DNA of 64,000 bases, from positions 248,001 through 312,000 of the forward strand of contig NZ_POUT01000002.1 in the NCBI RefSeq assembly GCF_002890915.1. Reading direction: 5' to 3'. The notes beneath the pieces are model-generated. The model was given only the letters and a program-made list of their open reading frames with translations. It did not search any database and had not been told where the DNA came from. The stretch is from Stutzerimonas stutzeri. GTDB lineage: Bacteria > Pseudomonadota > Gammaproteobacteria > Pseudomonadales > Pseudomonadaceae. Numbering within the stretch: the stretch's first letter is position 1; each line of letters begins with the position of its first letter. Positions 27,092-34,321 of the stretch are shown piece after piece. A program made the translations under genes and the position numbers.

Positions 27092-29335
27092 ATGGTACAG
27101 GTCAGAGCACTTCAGCCGATCAACACCGACGGCAGTATCAACCTGGAAGGCTGGCTCGATCATGTGCTGGGCATGGACCCGGCACTCGACCGTGCAGCGT
27201 TGAAAGATGCCTGCGAATTCGCCCGCGAAGCGGAGCAGCAGGCCAATGCGGCGCAGAATCTCTGGAGCGAAGGAACCTCCAGCTATCACATCGGGCTCGA
27301 GATCGCCGAAATCCTCGCCGACCTCAAGCTCGACCAGGACAGCCTGGTGGCGGCGCTCATCTACCGCGGCGTACGCGAAGGCAAGATCAAGCTGGCCGAT
27401 GTGCACCAGCGCTTCGGCCCGGTGGTGGCCAAGCTGATCGAGGGCGTGTTGCGCATGGCGGCGATCAGCGCCAGCCTCAACCCCCGCGAATCCCTGGTGC
27501 TCGGCTCCCAGGCGCAGGTGGAGAACCTGCGCAAGATGCTGGTGGCGATGGTCGACGACGTGCGCGTGGCGCTGATCAAGCTGGCCGAGCGCACCTGCGC
27601 GATCCGCGCGGTGAAGAACGCCGACGACGAGAAACGCCAGCGCGTAGCCCGCGAGGTGTTCGACATCTACGCACCGCTGGCCCACCGGCTGGGCATCGGC
27701 CATATCAAGTGGGAGCTGGAGGACCTGTCGTTCCGCTACCTCGAGCCCGAGCAGTACAAGCAGATCGCCCAGCTGCTGCACGAGCGCCGGCTCGACCGCG
27801 AGCAGTACATCACCAACGTCGTCCAGCAGCTCAAGGACGAACTGGCCGCCACCGGCATCCAGGCCGACATCGACGGGCGCGCCAAGCACATCTATTCCAT
27901 CTGGCGGAAGATGCAGAAGAAGGGCCTGCAATTCAGCCAGATCTACGACGTTCGCGCCGTGCGCGTGCTGGTGCCGGAAGTGCGCGACTGCTACACCGCG
28001 CTGGGTATCGTGCATACGCTGTGGCGGCACATTCCCAAGGAGTTCGACGATTACATCGCCAACCCCAAGGAGAACGGCTACCGCTCGCTGCACACCGCGG
28101 TGATCGGTCCCGAGGGCAAGGTGCTGGAGGTGCAGATCCGCACCCACGCCATGCACGAGGAGGCCGAGCTGGGTGTCTGTGCGCATTGGCGCTACAAGGG
28201 CACCGACGTCAACTCCGGCTCCGACCATTACGAGGAGAAGATCGCCTGGCTGCGCCAAGTGCTCGAATGGCACGAGGAACTCGGCGACATCGGCGGCCTG
28301 GCCGACCAGCTGCGCGTCGACATCGAGCCTGACCGCGTCTACGTGTTCACCCCGGACGGCCATGCCATCGACCTGCCCAAGGGCGCCACACCGCTGGACT
28401 TCGCCTACCGCGTGCACACCGAGATCGGCCACAACTGCCGCGGCGCCAAGGTCAACGGCCGCATCGTGCCGCTCAACTACAGCCTGCAGACAGGCGAGCA
28501 GGTGGAGATCATCACCAGCAAGCACGGCTCGCCGAGCCGCGACTGGCTGAACCCCAACCTGGGCTACATCACCACGTCACGCTCGCGGGCGAAGATCGTT
28601 CACTGGTTCAAGCTGCAGGCACGCGACCAGAACGTCGCCGCCGGCAAGGCGCTGCTGGAACGCGAGCTGGGCCGCCTGGACCTGCCGCCGGTGGACTTCG
28701 ACAAGCTGGCCGAGAAGGCCAACCTGAAGAACGCCGAGGACATGTTCGCCGCCCTTGGCGCCGGCGACCTGCGCCTGGCGCACCTGGTCAACATGGCCCA
28801 GCAGCTGGTCGAGCCGGAGCGTGGCTACGACCAGCTGGAGCTGATCCCGCGGCGTTCCGCGCCGCACAAGCCGGGCAAGCGCGGCGACGTGCAGATCCAG
28901 GGCGTCGGCAACCTGCTGACGCAGATGGCCGGCTGCTGCCAGCCGCTGCCGGGCGACCCGATCGTCGGCTACATCACCCAGGGCCGCGGCGTCAGCATCC
29001 ACCGCCAGGACTGCCCGTCGGTGCTGCAGCTGGCCGGTCGCGAGCCGGAGCGGATCATCCAGGTCAGCTGGGGCCCGGTGCCGGAGAAGACCTACCCGGT
29101 GGAAATCAGCATCCGTGCCTACGACCGCGCCGGCCTGCTGCGCGACATCTCGCAGATGCTGCTCAACGAGCGCATCAACGTGCTGTCGATGAACACCCGC
29201 TCGAACAAGGAAGACAGCACCGCGCAGATGATGCTGACCATCGAGATTCCCGGGTTGAACGCCCTGGGTCGCCTGCTCAGCCGCATTTCGCAGCTGCCCA
29301 ATATCATCGAGGCCAAGCGCCAACGGGCTACGTAA
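27092..29335 (+). CDS. relA: GTP pyrophosphokinase RelA
   Basis: A 747-residue protein (E. coli RelA 744). An N-terminal inactive HD-like domain is followed by the synthetase domain (DVRAVRVLV, NGYRSLHTAVIG, VQIRTHAMHEEAELG), TGS domain (FTPDGHAIDLPKGATPLDFAYRVH), helical/zinc-finger domain with clustered Cys (AGCCQPLPGD) and C-terminal ACT domain. It makes (p)ppGpp on ribosomes carrying uncharged tRNA, the stringent response. The HD active site looks degenerate, so hydrolase activity is unlikely. A GGGAAGG site lies before the start. Confidence 0.97.
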   Translation: MVQVRALQPINTDGSINLEGWLDHVLGMDPALDRAALKDACEFAREAEQQANAAQNLWSEGTSSYHIGLEIAEILADLKLDQDSLVAALIYRGVREGKIKLADVHQRFGPVVAKLIEGVLRMAAISASLNPRESLVLGSQAQVENLRKMLVAMVDDVRVALIKLAERTCAIRAVKNADDEKRQRVAREVFDIYAPLAHRLGIGHIKWELEDLSFRYLEPEQYKQIAQLLHERRLDREQYITNVVQQLKDELAATGIQADIDGRAKHIYSIWRKMQKKGLQFSQIYDVRAVRVLVPEVRDCYTALGIVHTLWRHIPKEFDDYIANPKENGYRSLHTAVIGPEGKVLEVQIRTHAMHEEAELGVCAHWRYKGTDVNSGSDHYEEKIAWLRQVLEWHEELGDIGGLADQLRVDIEPDRVYVFTPDGHAIDLPKGATPLDFAYRVHTEIGHNCRGAKVNGRIVPLNYSLQTGEQVEIITSKHGSPSRDWLNPNLGYITTSRSRAKIVHWFKLQARDQNVAAGKALLERELGRLDLPPVDFDKLAEKANLKNAEDMFAALGAGDLRLAHLVNMAQQLVEPERGYDQLELIPRRSAPHKPGKRGDVQIQGVGNLLTQMAGCCQPLPGDPIVGYITQGRGVSIHRQDCPSVLQLAGREPERIIQVSWGPVPEKTYPVEISIRAYDRAGLLRDISQMLLNERINVLSMNTRSNKEDSTAQMMLTIEIPGLNALGRLLSRISQLPNIIEAKRQRAT

Positions 29336-29367
29336 GGCGCAAGGCCGGCGGTGTTGCCGGTCGCGTC

Positions 29368-29411
29368 AGGGTGGATGGGTGAAGCGTCAGCTACGCGCCC
29401 CGATCCATCCT
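29368..29411. repeat. Imperfect inverted repeat upstream of mazG (GGTGGAT family)
   Basis: GGGTGGAT near the left and ATCCATCC near the right with a partly paired centre. It belongs to the same GTAGGGTGGAT family as the repeats at 29429 and 30375. Confidence 0.6.
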
Positions 29412-29428
29412 ACAATCGCCTGACATCC

Positions 29429-29458
29429 GTAGGGTGGATGTCGCTTTTTACATCCACC
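29429..29458. repeat. 30-bp repeat, left copy (mazG-flanking)
   Basis: Begins GTAGGGTGGATGT and ends ACATCCACC, with 9-bp arms able to form a hairpin. Matches 30375-30404 at 29 of 30 positions in direct orientation. Confidence 0.8.
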
Positions 29459-29494
29459 GGAATGCCGCTGCGATAGCCCGGCTTGAGGAATCCC

Positions 29495-30319
29495 ATGTAC
29501 CAACTCAACGACCTGCTGCACCTGATGGCCCGGCTGCGCGATCCGCAGCACGGCTGCCCCTGGGACCTGCAGCAGGACTATGCCAGTATCGTCCCGCACA
29601 CGCTGGAGGAGGCCTACGAGGTGGCCGATGCCATCGAAAGTGGCGACTTCGAGCATCTGCCCGGCGAGCTGGGCGATCTGCTGTTCCAGGTCGTCTACTA
29701 CAGCCAGCTGGCCCGGGAGGAGGGGCGCTTCGAGTTCGCCACGGTGGTCGATGCCATCACCCGCAAGCTGATCCGCCGCCACCCGCACGTGTTTCCCGAT
29801 GGCGACCTGTACGGCTCGCCCGAACTGCCGCGCCTCGACGAGGCGGCGATCAAGCGGCGCTGGGAGGAGATCAAGGCCGAGGAGCGCGCCGAGAAAGCCG
29901 CCGCGCCCGAGCAGTTGTCGCTGCTCGATGATGTGCCCAGTGCACTGCCGGCGCTCAGTCGCGCGGCCAAGCTGCAGAAGCGCGCCGCCCAGGTCGGCTT
30001 CGACTGGCCCGAGGCGCTGCCGGTGGTGGACAAGGTGCGTGAGGAGCTGGACGAAGTGCTGGTGGCCATGAGCGAGAGCGATCCCGAGGCCATCGCCGAG
30101 GAGCTCGGCGACCTGCTGTTCGTGGTGGTCAATCTGGCGCGCCACCTCAGGGTCGACCCGGAAAACGCCCTGCGTGCGGCCAACGGCAAGTTCGAGCGGC
30201 GCTTCCGTTTCATCGAGCAGGCCTTGCGGGAAGCGGGGCGCCCCATCGAAGATTGCGACCTGCAAGAGCTGGATGCGCTGTGGGAGGAAGCCAAGAAGCA
30301 GCTGGAAGCTGGAAGCTGA
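29495..30319 (+). CDS. mazG: Nucleoside triphosphate pyrophosphohydrolase MazG
   Basis: A 274-residue protein with two tandem MazG domains. The first carries EEAYEVADAIESG with the downstream ELGDLLFQVVYY; the second carries EELDEVLVAM and EELGDLLFVVVN. The acidic residues bind magnesium. It hydrolyses (d)NTPs to monophosphates and can lower (p)ppGpp levels, in keeping with its place after relA. The ATG at 29495 has GAGGA 6 nt upstream. The last residues (QLEAGS) and the stop codon are encoded by an AGCTGGA heptamer array. Repeats flank the gene on both sides. Confidence 0.95.
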   Translation: MYQLNDLLHLMARLRDPQHGCPWDLQQDYASIVPHTLEEAYEVADAIESGDFEHLPGELGDLLFQVVYYSQLAREEGRFEFATVVDAITRKLIRRHPHVFPDGDLYGSPELPRLDEAAIKRRWEEIKAEERAEKAAAPEQLSLLDDVPSALPALSRAAKLQKRAAQVGFDWPEALPVVDKVREELDEVLVAMSESDPEAIAEELGDLLFVVVNLARHLRVDPENALRAANGKFERRFRFIEQALREAGRPIEDCDLQELDALWEEAKKQLEAGS

Positions 30320-30327
30320 AGGCTGGA
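30300..30327. repeat. Heptamer array AGCTGGA x4 at the mazG 3' end
   Basis: Four degenerate 7-bp units (AGCTGGA, AGCTGGA, AGCTGAA, GGCTGGA). The mazG stop TGA (30317-30319) lies in unit three. It is the reverse complement of the units in the arrays near 38064. Confidence 0.8.
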
Positions 30328-30374
30328 AGCCAAAGCAGCGAGTTGCGGCGGTATGCTGTGCCGCTTCAAGCCCC

Positions 30375-30446
30375 GTAGGGTGGATGTCGCTTTTCACATC
30401 CACCACAATCCCGCTCGGTGGATCGATGAAGCGCGATCCACCCTAC
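30375..30446. repeat. Repeat pair downstream of mazG, including right 30-bp copy
   Basis: 30375-30404 is the right copy of the 30-bp repeat (29 of 30 identical to 29429-29458). 30418-30446 is a second hairpin beginning GGTGGATC and ending GATCCACCCTAC. The block lies in the leader of the DUF2058 gene. Confidence 0.8.
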
Positions 30447-30481
30447 GCCCAATTCGAATTCACGACGAGACGAGCCGAAAC

Positions 30482-31021
30482 ATGAGTCTTTCCCTCCGTG
30501 ACCAGTTGCTCAAAGCCGGGCTGGTCAACGAAAAGCAGGCCAAGCAGGCCGTCAAGCAGAAGCAGAAGCAGCAGCGCCTGGAGAAGAAGGGCCAGGTCGA
30601 GAAAGACGATTCGCAGCGCGAAGCCGCGCTGCAGGCGCAGGCCGAGAAGGTCGCCCGCGATCAGGAGCTGAACCGCCAGCAGCAGCAAAAGGCCGAGCAG
30701 AAGGCCCGTGCAGCGCAGATCAAGCAGCTGATCGAGACCAGTCGCCTGCCGAAGCTGACCACCGAGGACTACTACAATTTCGTCGACGACAAGAAGGTCA
30801 AGCGCCTGTCGGTCAACAAGCTGATGCGCGACAAGCTGGCCAGTGGCTCGCTGGCCATCGTCCGTCATGGCGGCAGCTACGAGGTGATCCCGCGCGAGGC
30901 CGCGCTGAAGATTCAGGAACGCGATCCGAAACGCGTGGTGCAGCTCAATACCCGCGTGCAAGAGCCGGATGCCGACGATCCGTACGCCGCCTACCAGGTG
31001 CCCGACGACCTGATGTGGTAA
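30482..31021 (+). CDS. DUF2058 domain protein (YaiL-like)
   Basis: A 179-residue highly charged cytoplasmic protein: MSLSLRDQLLKAGLV opening, a Lys/Gln-rich coiled coil (residues 20-80) and a conserved C-terminal half (TEDYYNFVDDKKVKRLSVN) typical of DUF2058/nucleoprotein-polynucleotide-associated enzymes. The ATG at 30482 follows the repeat block; an in-frame start at 30353 would read through the repeat and is rejected. It lies after mazG, as in P. aeruginosa. A nucleic-acid-related role is suggested by charge only. Confidence 0.92.
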   Translation: MSLSLRDQLLKAGLVNEKQAKQAVKQKQKQQRLEKKGQVEKDDSQREAALQAQAEKVARDQELNRQQQQKAEQKARAAQIKQLIETSRLPKLTTEDYYNFVDDKKVKRLSVNKLMRDKLASGSLAIVRHGGSYEVIPREAALKIQERDPKRVVQLNTRVQEPDADDPYAAYQVPDDLMW

Positions 31022-31144
31022 GCCGGCCCCACCCACCGAGCGTCATTCCGGCGACAGCCGACGGAAGGCCGGATAGAAAGCGTGCCGTTCGCCCTCTATT
31101 GCAGACCTGCCCGCAACCGTGGGCGATGCTGTGGAGGGCGATGT

Positions 31145-31303
31145 ATGAGCATCCTGTCGATTCGATTCAGCCAGGCGCAAAGCGGATACTGGCGCGCCGG
31201 CGGCGTGCCGGGCGACCCGGAGGAGCCGGGCGTACCGGACCTGCCCAGCGAGCCGGGCGAACCCACCGTGCCGGACCAGCCGCCACCTGCGCCGGTCGCC
31301 TGA
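31145..31303 (+). CDS. Small Pro/Gly-rich protein, hypothetical
   Basis: A 52-residue protein starting MSILSIRFSQAQSGYW, then a low-complexity run with PGDPEEPGVPDLP and EPGEPTVPDQPP. Third codon positions are strongly GC-rich and GGAGG lies 9 nt before the ATG, which supports a real gene. It converges with the phosphoribosyltransferase gene with 3 nt between the stops. It resembles a collagen-like or linker sequence; no family is recognised and it could be a chance frame. The 123-nt stretch before it holds nothing else visible. Confidence 0.55.
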   Translation: MSILSIRFSQAQSGYWRAGGVPGDPEEPGVPDLPSEPGEPTVPDQPPPAPVA

Positions 31304-31306
31304 TCT

Positions 31307-31990
31307 TCAGTCGCTGGCTTCGGCGAAGCCGGCGGCGCGCTGCAGCAGGTCGATGACGGCCTCGTCGCTGGTCTGCTCGAAATTGGCGTAGTGCAGCCCG
31401 ACGCCGATGAACGGCTCGGGCATCGCCAGGCAGATCAGTTCGTCCACCTCCTCGCGCAGGGCTTCGATGACGTCCCGCGGCCCTACCGGAACCGCCAGGA
31501 CCAGATGCCTGGCACCGGCGCGGGCGAGGCCCTTGAGCGCGGCACGGGCGGTGGCGCCGGTGGCGATGCCGTCGTCCACCACGATCACGCAACGCTCCGC
31601 CACCTTGGGCGCTGGTCGATTGCCGCAATACTGCCGGCGGCGGCGCTCCAGCTCCACCAGTTGGCGCTGCATTTCCTCGTCGAACCAGCTCTCCGGCGGA
31701 TTGAGCTGGCGCAGCAGACCCTGATTGACGACCCACTGCGGTTCGGCGCCGTCGACCACTGCACCCAGCGCCAGCTCTTCGTTGCCGGGGGCGCCGATCT
31801 TGCGCACCAGCACCAGGTCCAGCTGGGCCTTCAGCTGCCGGGCGACCTCGAATGCCACCGGCACGCCGCCGCGCGGCAGGGCGAGCACCAGCGGGTGCTC
31901 GTCCGCCAGCGGCAGCAGGGCCTCGGCCAGTTCCTGGCCGGCGTGCTGGCGGTCCCTGAACAGATGGGTTTGCTGAGCGAACATGGACAT
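31307..31990 (-). CDS. Phosphoribosyltransferase (type I)
   Basis: A 227-residue PRT-fold enzyme. The PRPP-binding loop is VIVVDDGIATGATARA, the acidic pair D-D of type I phosphoribosyltransferases. Other family features are LALPRGGVPVAFEVA and LVLVRKIGAPGNEELALGAV. It begins 3 nt after the stop of the erythromycin-esterase-like gene, so the two are an operon and probably act together. The acceptor substrate (purine, pyrimidine or something else) is unknown. Confidence 0.93.
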   Translation of the reverse strand: MSMFAQQTHLFRDRQHAGQELAEALLPLADEHPLVLALPRGGVPVAFEVARQLKAQLDLVLVRKIGAPGNEELALGAVVDGAEPQWVVNQGLLRQLNPPESWFDEEMQRQLVELERRRRQYCGNRPAPKVAERCVIVVDDGIATGATARAALKGLARAGARHLVLAVPVGPRDVIEALREEVDELICLAMPEPFIGVGLHYANFEQTSDEAVIDLLQRAAGFAEASD

Positions 31991-31993
31991 GGC

Positions 31994-33331
31994 TCACTCT
32001 CCGAACGGGTAGGTATCCGGAACGATGCTGTCGTCGATCCGCCGTGGACCGATGGGGGTGACCGCACGGGTCTGCTCCAGCCAGATCAGCGCATCGAACT
32101 GCTCTGCCAGTATGGCGCGGAAATAGTGGCTCTGCCGCTCGGTCAAAGGCCGGTAGATCACCCCGATGGCGCGCTCGAGCCGGGGGATCGCGAGCGCCTG
32201 GCGCAGTTCCTGGTGGCCGTTGCGCCAGTCGGTCAGCGAGACCGGGTGGCCGGCGCGCAGGAACAGCTGTTCCCAGCTGTCCGGGCGCGACGGCAGCACC
32301 TGCTTGACCTGCATCGGCTCGTCCCAGTTGTCCGCCGCCGCCACCTCGCCGCGATCGGTCGCCATGCCGAGCAGCACCGCGTCGTGGCCGAAGGCCGTAC
32401 GGCAGAGCTCGCCGATGTTGAATTCGCCGCCCCAGCCCATCGAGGTCGCCGCGGCATTGCCGATGTGCGAGTTGTGCGCCCAGACCACGGCCTTGGCGTC
32501 GGGGCCGCGGTGCTCGAGCAGGGCGCGCAGGGTGTCGAACATATGCCGATCGCGCAGGTTCCAGGATTCGCTGGAGCCCCGGTACATGGCGCGGTAGTAG
32601 TGTTCCGCGGCAAGCACCACGCGGGCATTGCGTTCGGCGTCGAAGAAGCGCTCGCCGTCCCGCTGGATGTAATCCAGGCGCTGTTCGAGCAATGCCTGCA
32701 ACTGCTCGAGCACGGCGTTTTCGCAGGACGGCTGGCCGAGCATGACGTTGCGCCCGTAGACCGCCGGGTCTTCCTGCCAGGGGCTCAGGCAACCGTAACG
32801 CAGCCGCGCGCTGGCTGCCGCCTGCGGGTCGGTGCGGTCGAGATAGGCCAGTACCTCGCCGATCGAGTTGCCCAGGCTGTAGACGTCGAGCCCGCGGAAT
32901 TCCACGCGTTGCCCGGGGGGCAGGCGGTCGTTGTGATCGTGCAGCCAGCGGGTGAAATCGGCGACCTCGCGGTTGCGCCACATCCAGGTGGGGAAGCGCT
33001 TGAAGGCGTCCTCGACCCAGGCCGGAGGCTGCCGCTGGCGTGCATAGCGATCGATCTGCGCGGCATCCGGCCAGTCCGCCTCGGCGGCGACGATGGAAAA
33101 GCCGTGGCGCTCGATCAGGCGCCGGGTAATCGCCGCGCGGGCCCGATAGAACTCCGAGGTGCCATGGCTGGCTTCGCCGATCAGCACCACCCGCGCATCG
33201 GCGAAGCGCTCGAAAGGGTCGGCGAAATGCGGATCGTCCGGATCGGGAAGGGGCTCGGCATGCTGGCGCAGCAGGGCCACCAGCTGCTCTTCGGCGAGCG
33301 CGCAAGAGCGATGCAGACGCGATGCGGTCAT
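31994..33331 (-). CDS. Erythromycin esterase-like (EreA/ChaN-type) hydrolase
   Basis: A 445-residue protein of the erythromycin-esterase superfamily. Catalytic-pattern segments are LIGEASHGTSEFY near residue 50, AEADWPDAAQIDRY near 85 and VVWAHNSHIGN in the middle. It is upstream of a phosphoribosyltransferase with a 3-nt gap; fused or paired versions of these two domains occur in many bacteria, so the real substrate is probably not a macrolide. No signal peptide is seen. The start MTASRLHRS is followed by the family domain from residue about 15. Confidence 0.92.
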   Translation of the reverse strand: MTASRLHRSCALAEEQLVALLRQHAEPLPDPDDPHFADPFERFADARVVLIGEASHGTSEFYRARAAITRRLIERHGFSIVAAEADWPDAAQIDRYARQRQPPAWVEDAFKRFPTWMWRNREVADFTRWLHDHNDRLPPGQRVEFRGLDVYSLGNSIGEVLAYLDRTDPQAAASARLRYGCLSPWQEDPAVYGRNVMLGQPSCENAVLEQLQALLEQRLDYIQRDGERFFDAERNARVVLAAEHYYRAMYRGSSESWNLRDRHMFDTLRALLEHRGPDAKAVVWAHNSHIGNAAATSMGWGGEFNIGELCRTAFGHDAVLLGMATDRGEVAAADNWDEPMQVKQVLPSRPDSWEQLFLRAGHPVSLTDWRNGHQELRQALAIPRLERAIGVIYRPLTERQSHYFRAILAEQFDALIWLEQTRAVTPIGPRRIDDSIVPDTYPFGE

Positions 33332-33524
33332 GATCTCGGCTCCTGTCGAAGGGGGTTTACGGAGGACCGGGTGGCGCGGAGGGCGTTCCTTGGTCTACGA
33401 CTAAAGGCATGAGCATTTTCTTTCGGGCCGAACTGCCGGCGCCGCCGGGGTCTAAAAAATACAACAGCCGTTGTCGGGTGCTATTTGCACACGCTTCGGT
33501 AAAACCAAGACGAGGGGCACTGTC

Positions 33525-33758
33525 ATGACAACCTGGATCATCGCCTACAACAAAGACGGCAACACTGCGACGCTGAAGATCGATTCCGCACACCAGCCGG
33601 ATATCGACGAGGCGGTCGAACTGGTGACCCGCAAGGCCGAGGAGCTCTATGCCGACCAGGAGATCGAGCACGAGCACGATCCCGACCTGGAGAACACGCC
33701 GGCGACACGCCTGGCCGAGCGCTACGGCATCACCATCACCGGGATTTCCCAGGCCTGA
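33525..33758 (+). CDS. Small hypothetical protein
   Basis: A 77-residue acidic protein starting MTTWIIAYNKDGNTATLKID. The C-terminal part has ELYADQEIEHEHDPDLE with His/Asp/Glu that could bind metal. The ATG at 33525 is preceded by a GAGGGGCA site. The gene is divergent from the esterase-like gene, with 193 nt between that hold a CAAC-AGCC-GTTG palindrome and a GTGC-TATTT-GCAC hairpin. Its 3' end overlaps the pdeM remnant on the other strand by 23 nt. No family recognised. Confidence 0.8.
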   Translation: MTTWIIAYNKDGNTATLKIDSAHQPDIDEAVELVTRKAEELYADQEIEHEHDPDLENTPATRLAERYGITITGISQA

Positions 33759-34203
33759 GCGGCCAGACGTTGCCATCACCGACCAGATAGATCCGCCAGC
33801 CGTGCCCGGCGGCGATGTCCATCGCCCCGGTGAAACCGCCGAAGGCCGGTAGCAGGCTGAGCCGCTCGCCGATGCAGCAGCACGGCAGGCGCAGGCTCTG
33901 CCGGCCGCGGCTTCGCAGGCGGAAGGCGGGATGCAGGTGGCCGGCGAGGACGTGGTGCGTCGGGTGCGGCGCGGCGGTCGTGCTGCAGCGCGAAGGGGCC
34001 CAGCAACAGGGGCTCGTCGACGACCGCGATGCCTAACGCGGCGGGTGGGTCACCGGCGCGGCGGTCGTGGTTGCGCACCAGGGTGACGGCCAGCTGCGCG
34101 TGCCGTGCGCGCCATTCGGCCAGCCGCGCCAGGGTTGCCAGGCGCGGGCGGCGAGTCAGCTTTCGGCCAGCTCGGCCGTTTCCATGGGGGCTGGCTTGCT
34201 CAT
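33736..34203 (-). pseudogene. pdeM: Ligase-associated phosphoesterase PdeM, truncated and frameshifted
   Basis: A broken metallophosphoesterase. Read on the minus strand, segment B (about 34150-33971) gives RPRLATLARLAEWRARH, then VRNHDRRAGDPPAALG (the VRGNHDRRAG motif with one Gly missing) and PLLLGPFALQHD. A single-base insertion near 33970 shifts the frame; segment C then gives PHPTHHVLAGHLHPAFRLR and LPCCCIGERLSLLPAF, ending at the stop at 33736. The N-terminal metal-binding part (DLHxGK and GDFxHA region) is missing. A 15-residue frame beginning MSKPAPMETAELAES sits at the 5' end. PdeM normally partners the ligase upstream. Confidence 0.8.
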
Positions 34204-34232
34204 GTGCCACCGTCCCGAGGCGCGCCGCTCGT

Positions 34233-34301
34233 GTAGGCGCGAGCTTGCTCGCGATCGGTGGAGCCCGGGCGGGTCGCGATCGCCGGCAAGCCGGCTCCTA
34301 C
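34233..34301. repeat. REPIN (inverted pair of REP sequences, family B)
   Basis: GTAGGCGCGAGCTTGCTCGC at the left and GCCGGCAAGCCGGCTCCTAC at the right form an inverted pair of the classic Pseudomonas REP type. It lies between the pdeM remnant and the ligase gene, where the DExH helicase gene would be expected. Confidence 0.88.
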
Positions 34302-34321
34302 GGGAAGGCGGTGGTGGGGCG

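Noticed and set aside
34156..34203. MSKPAPMETAELAES as an independent peptide or the intact start of pdeM
   Set aside because: Only 15 codons before a stop; it may be the remnant pdeM start or the end of a lost gene, but there is no evidence to separate these.
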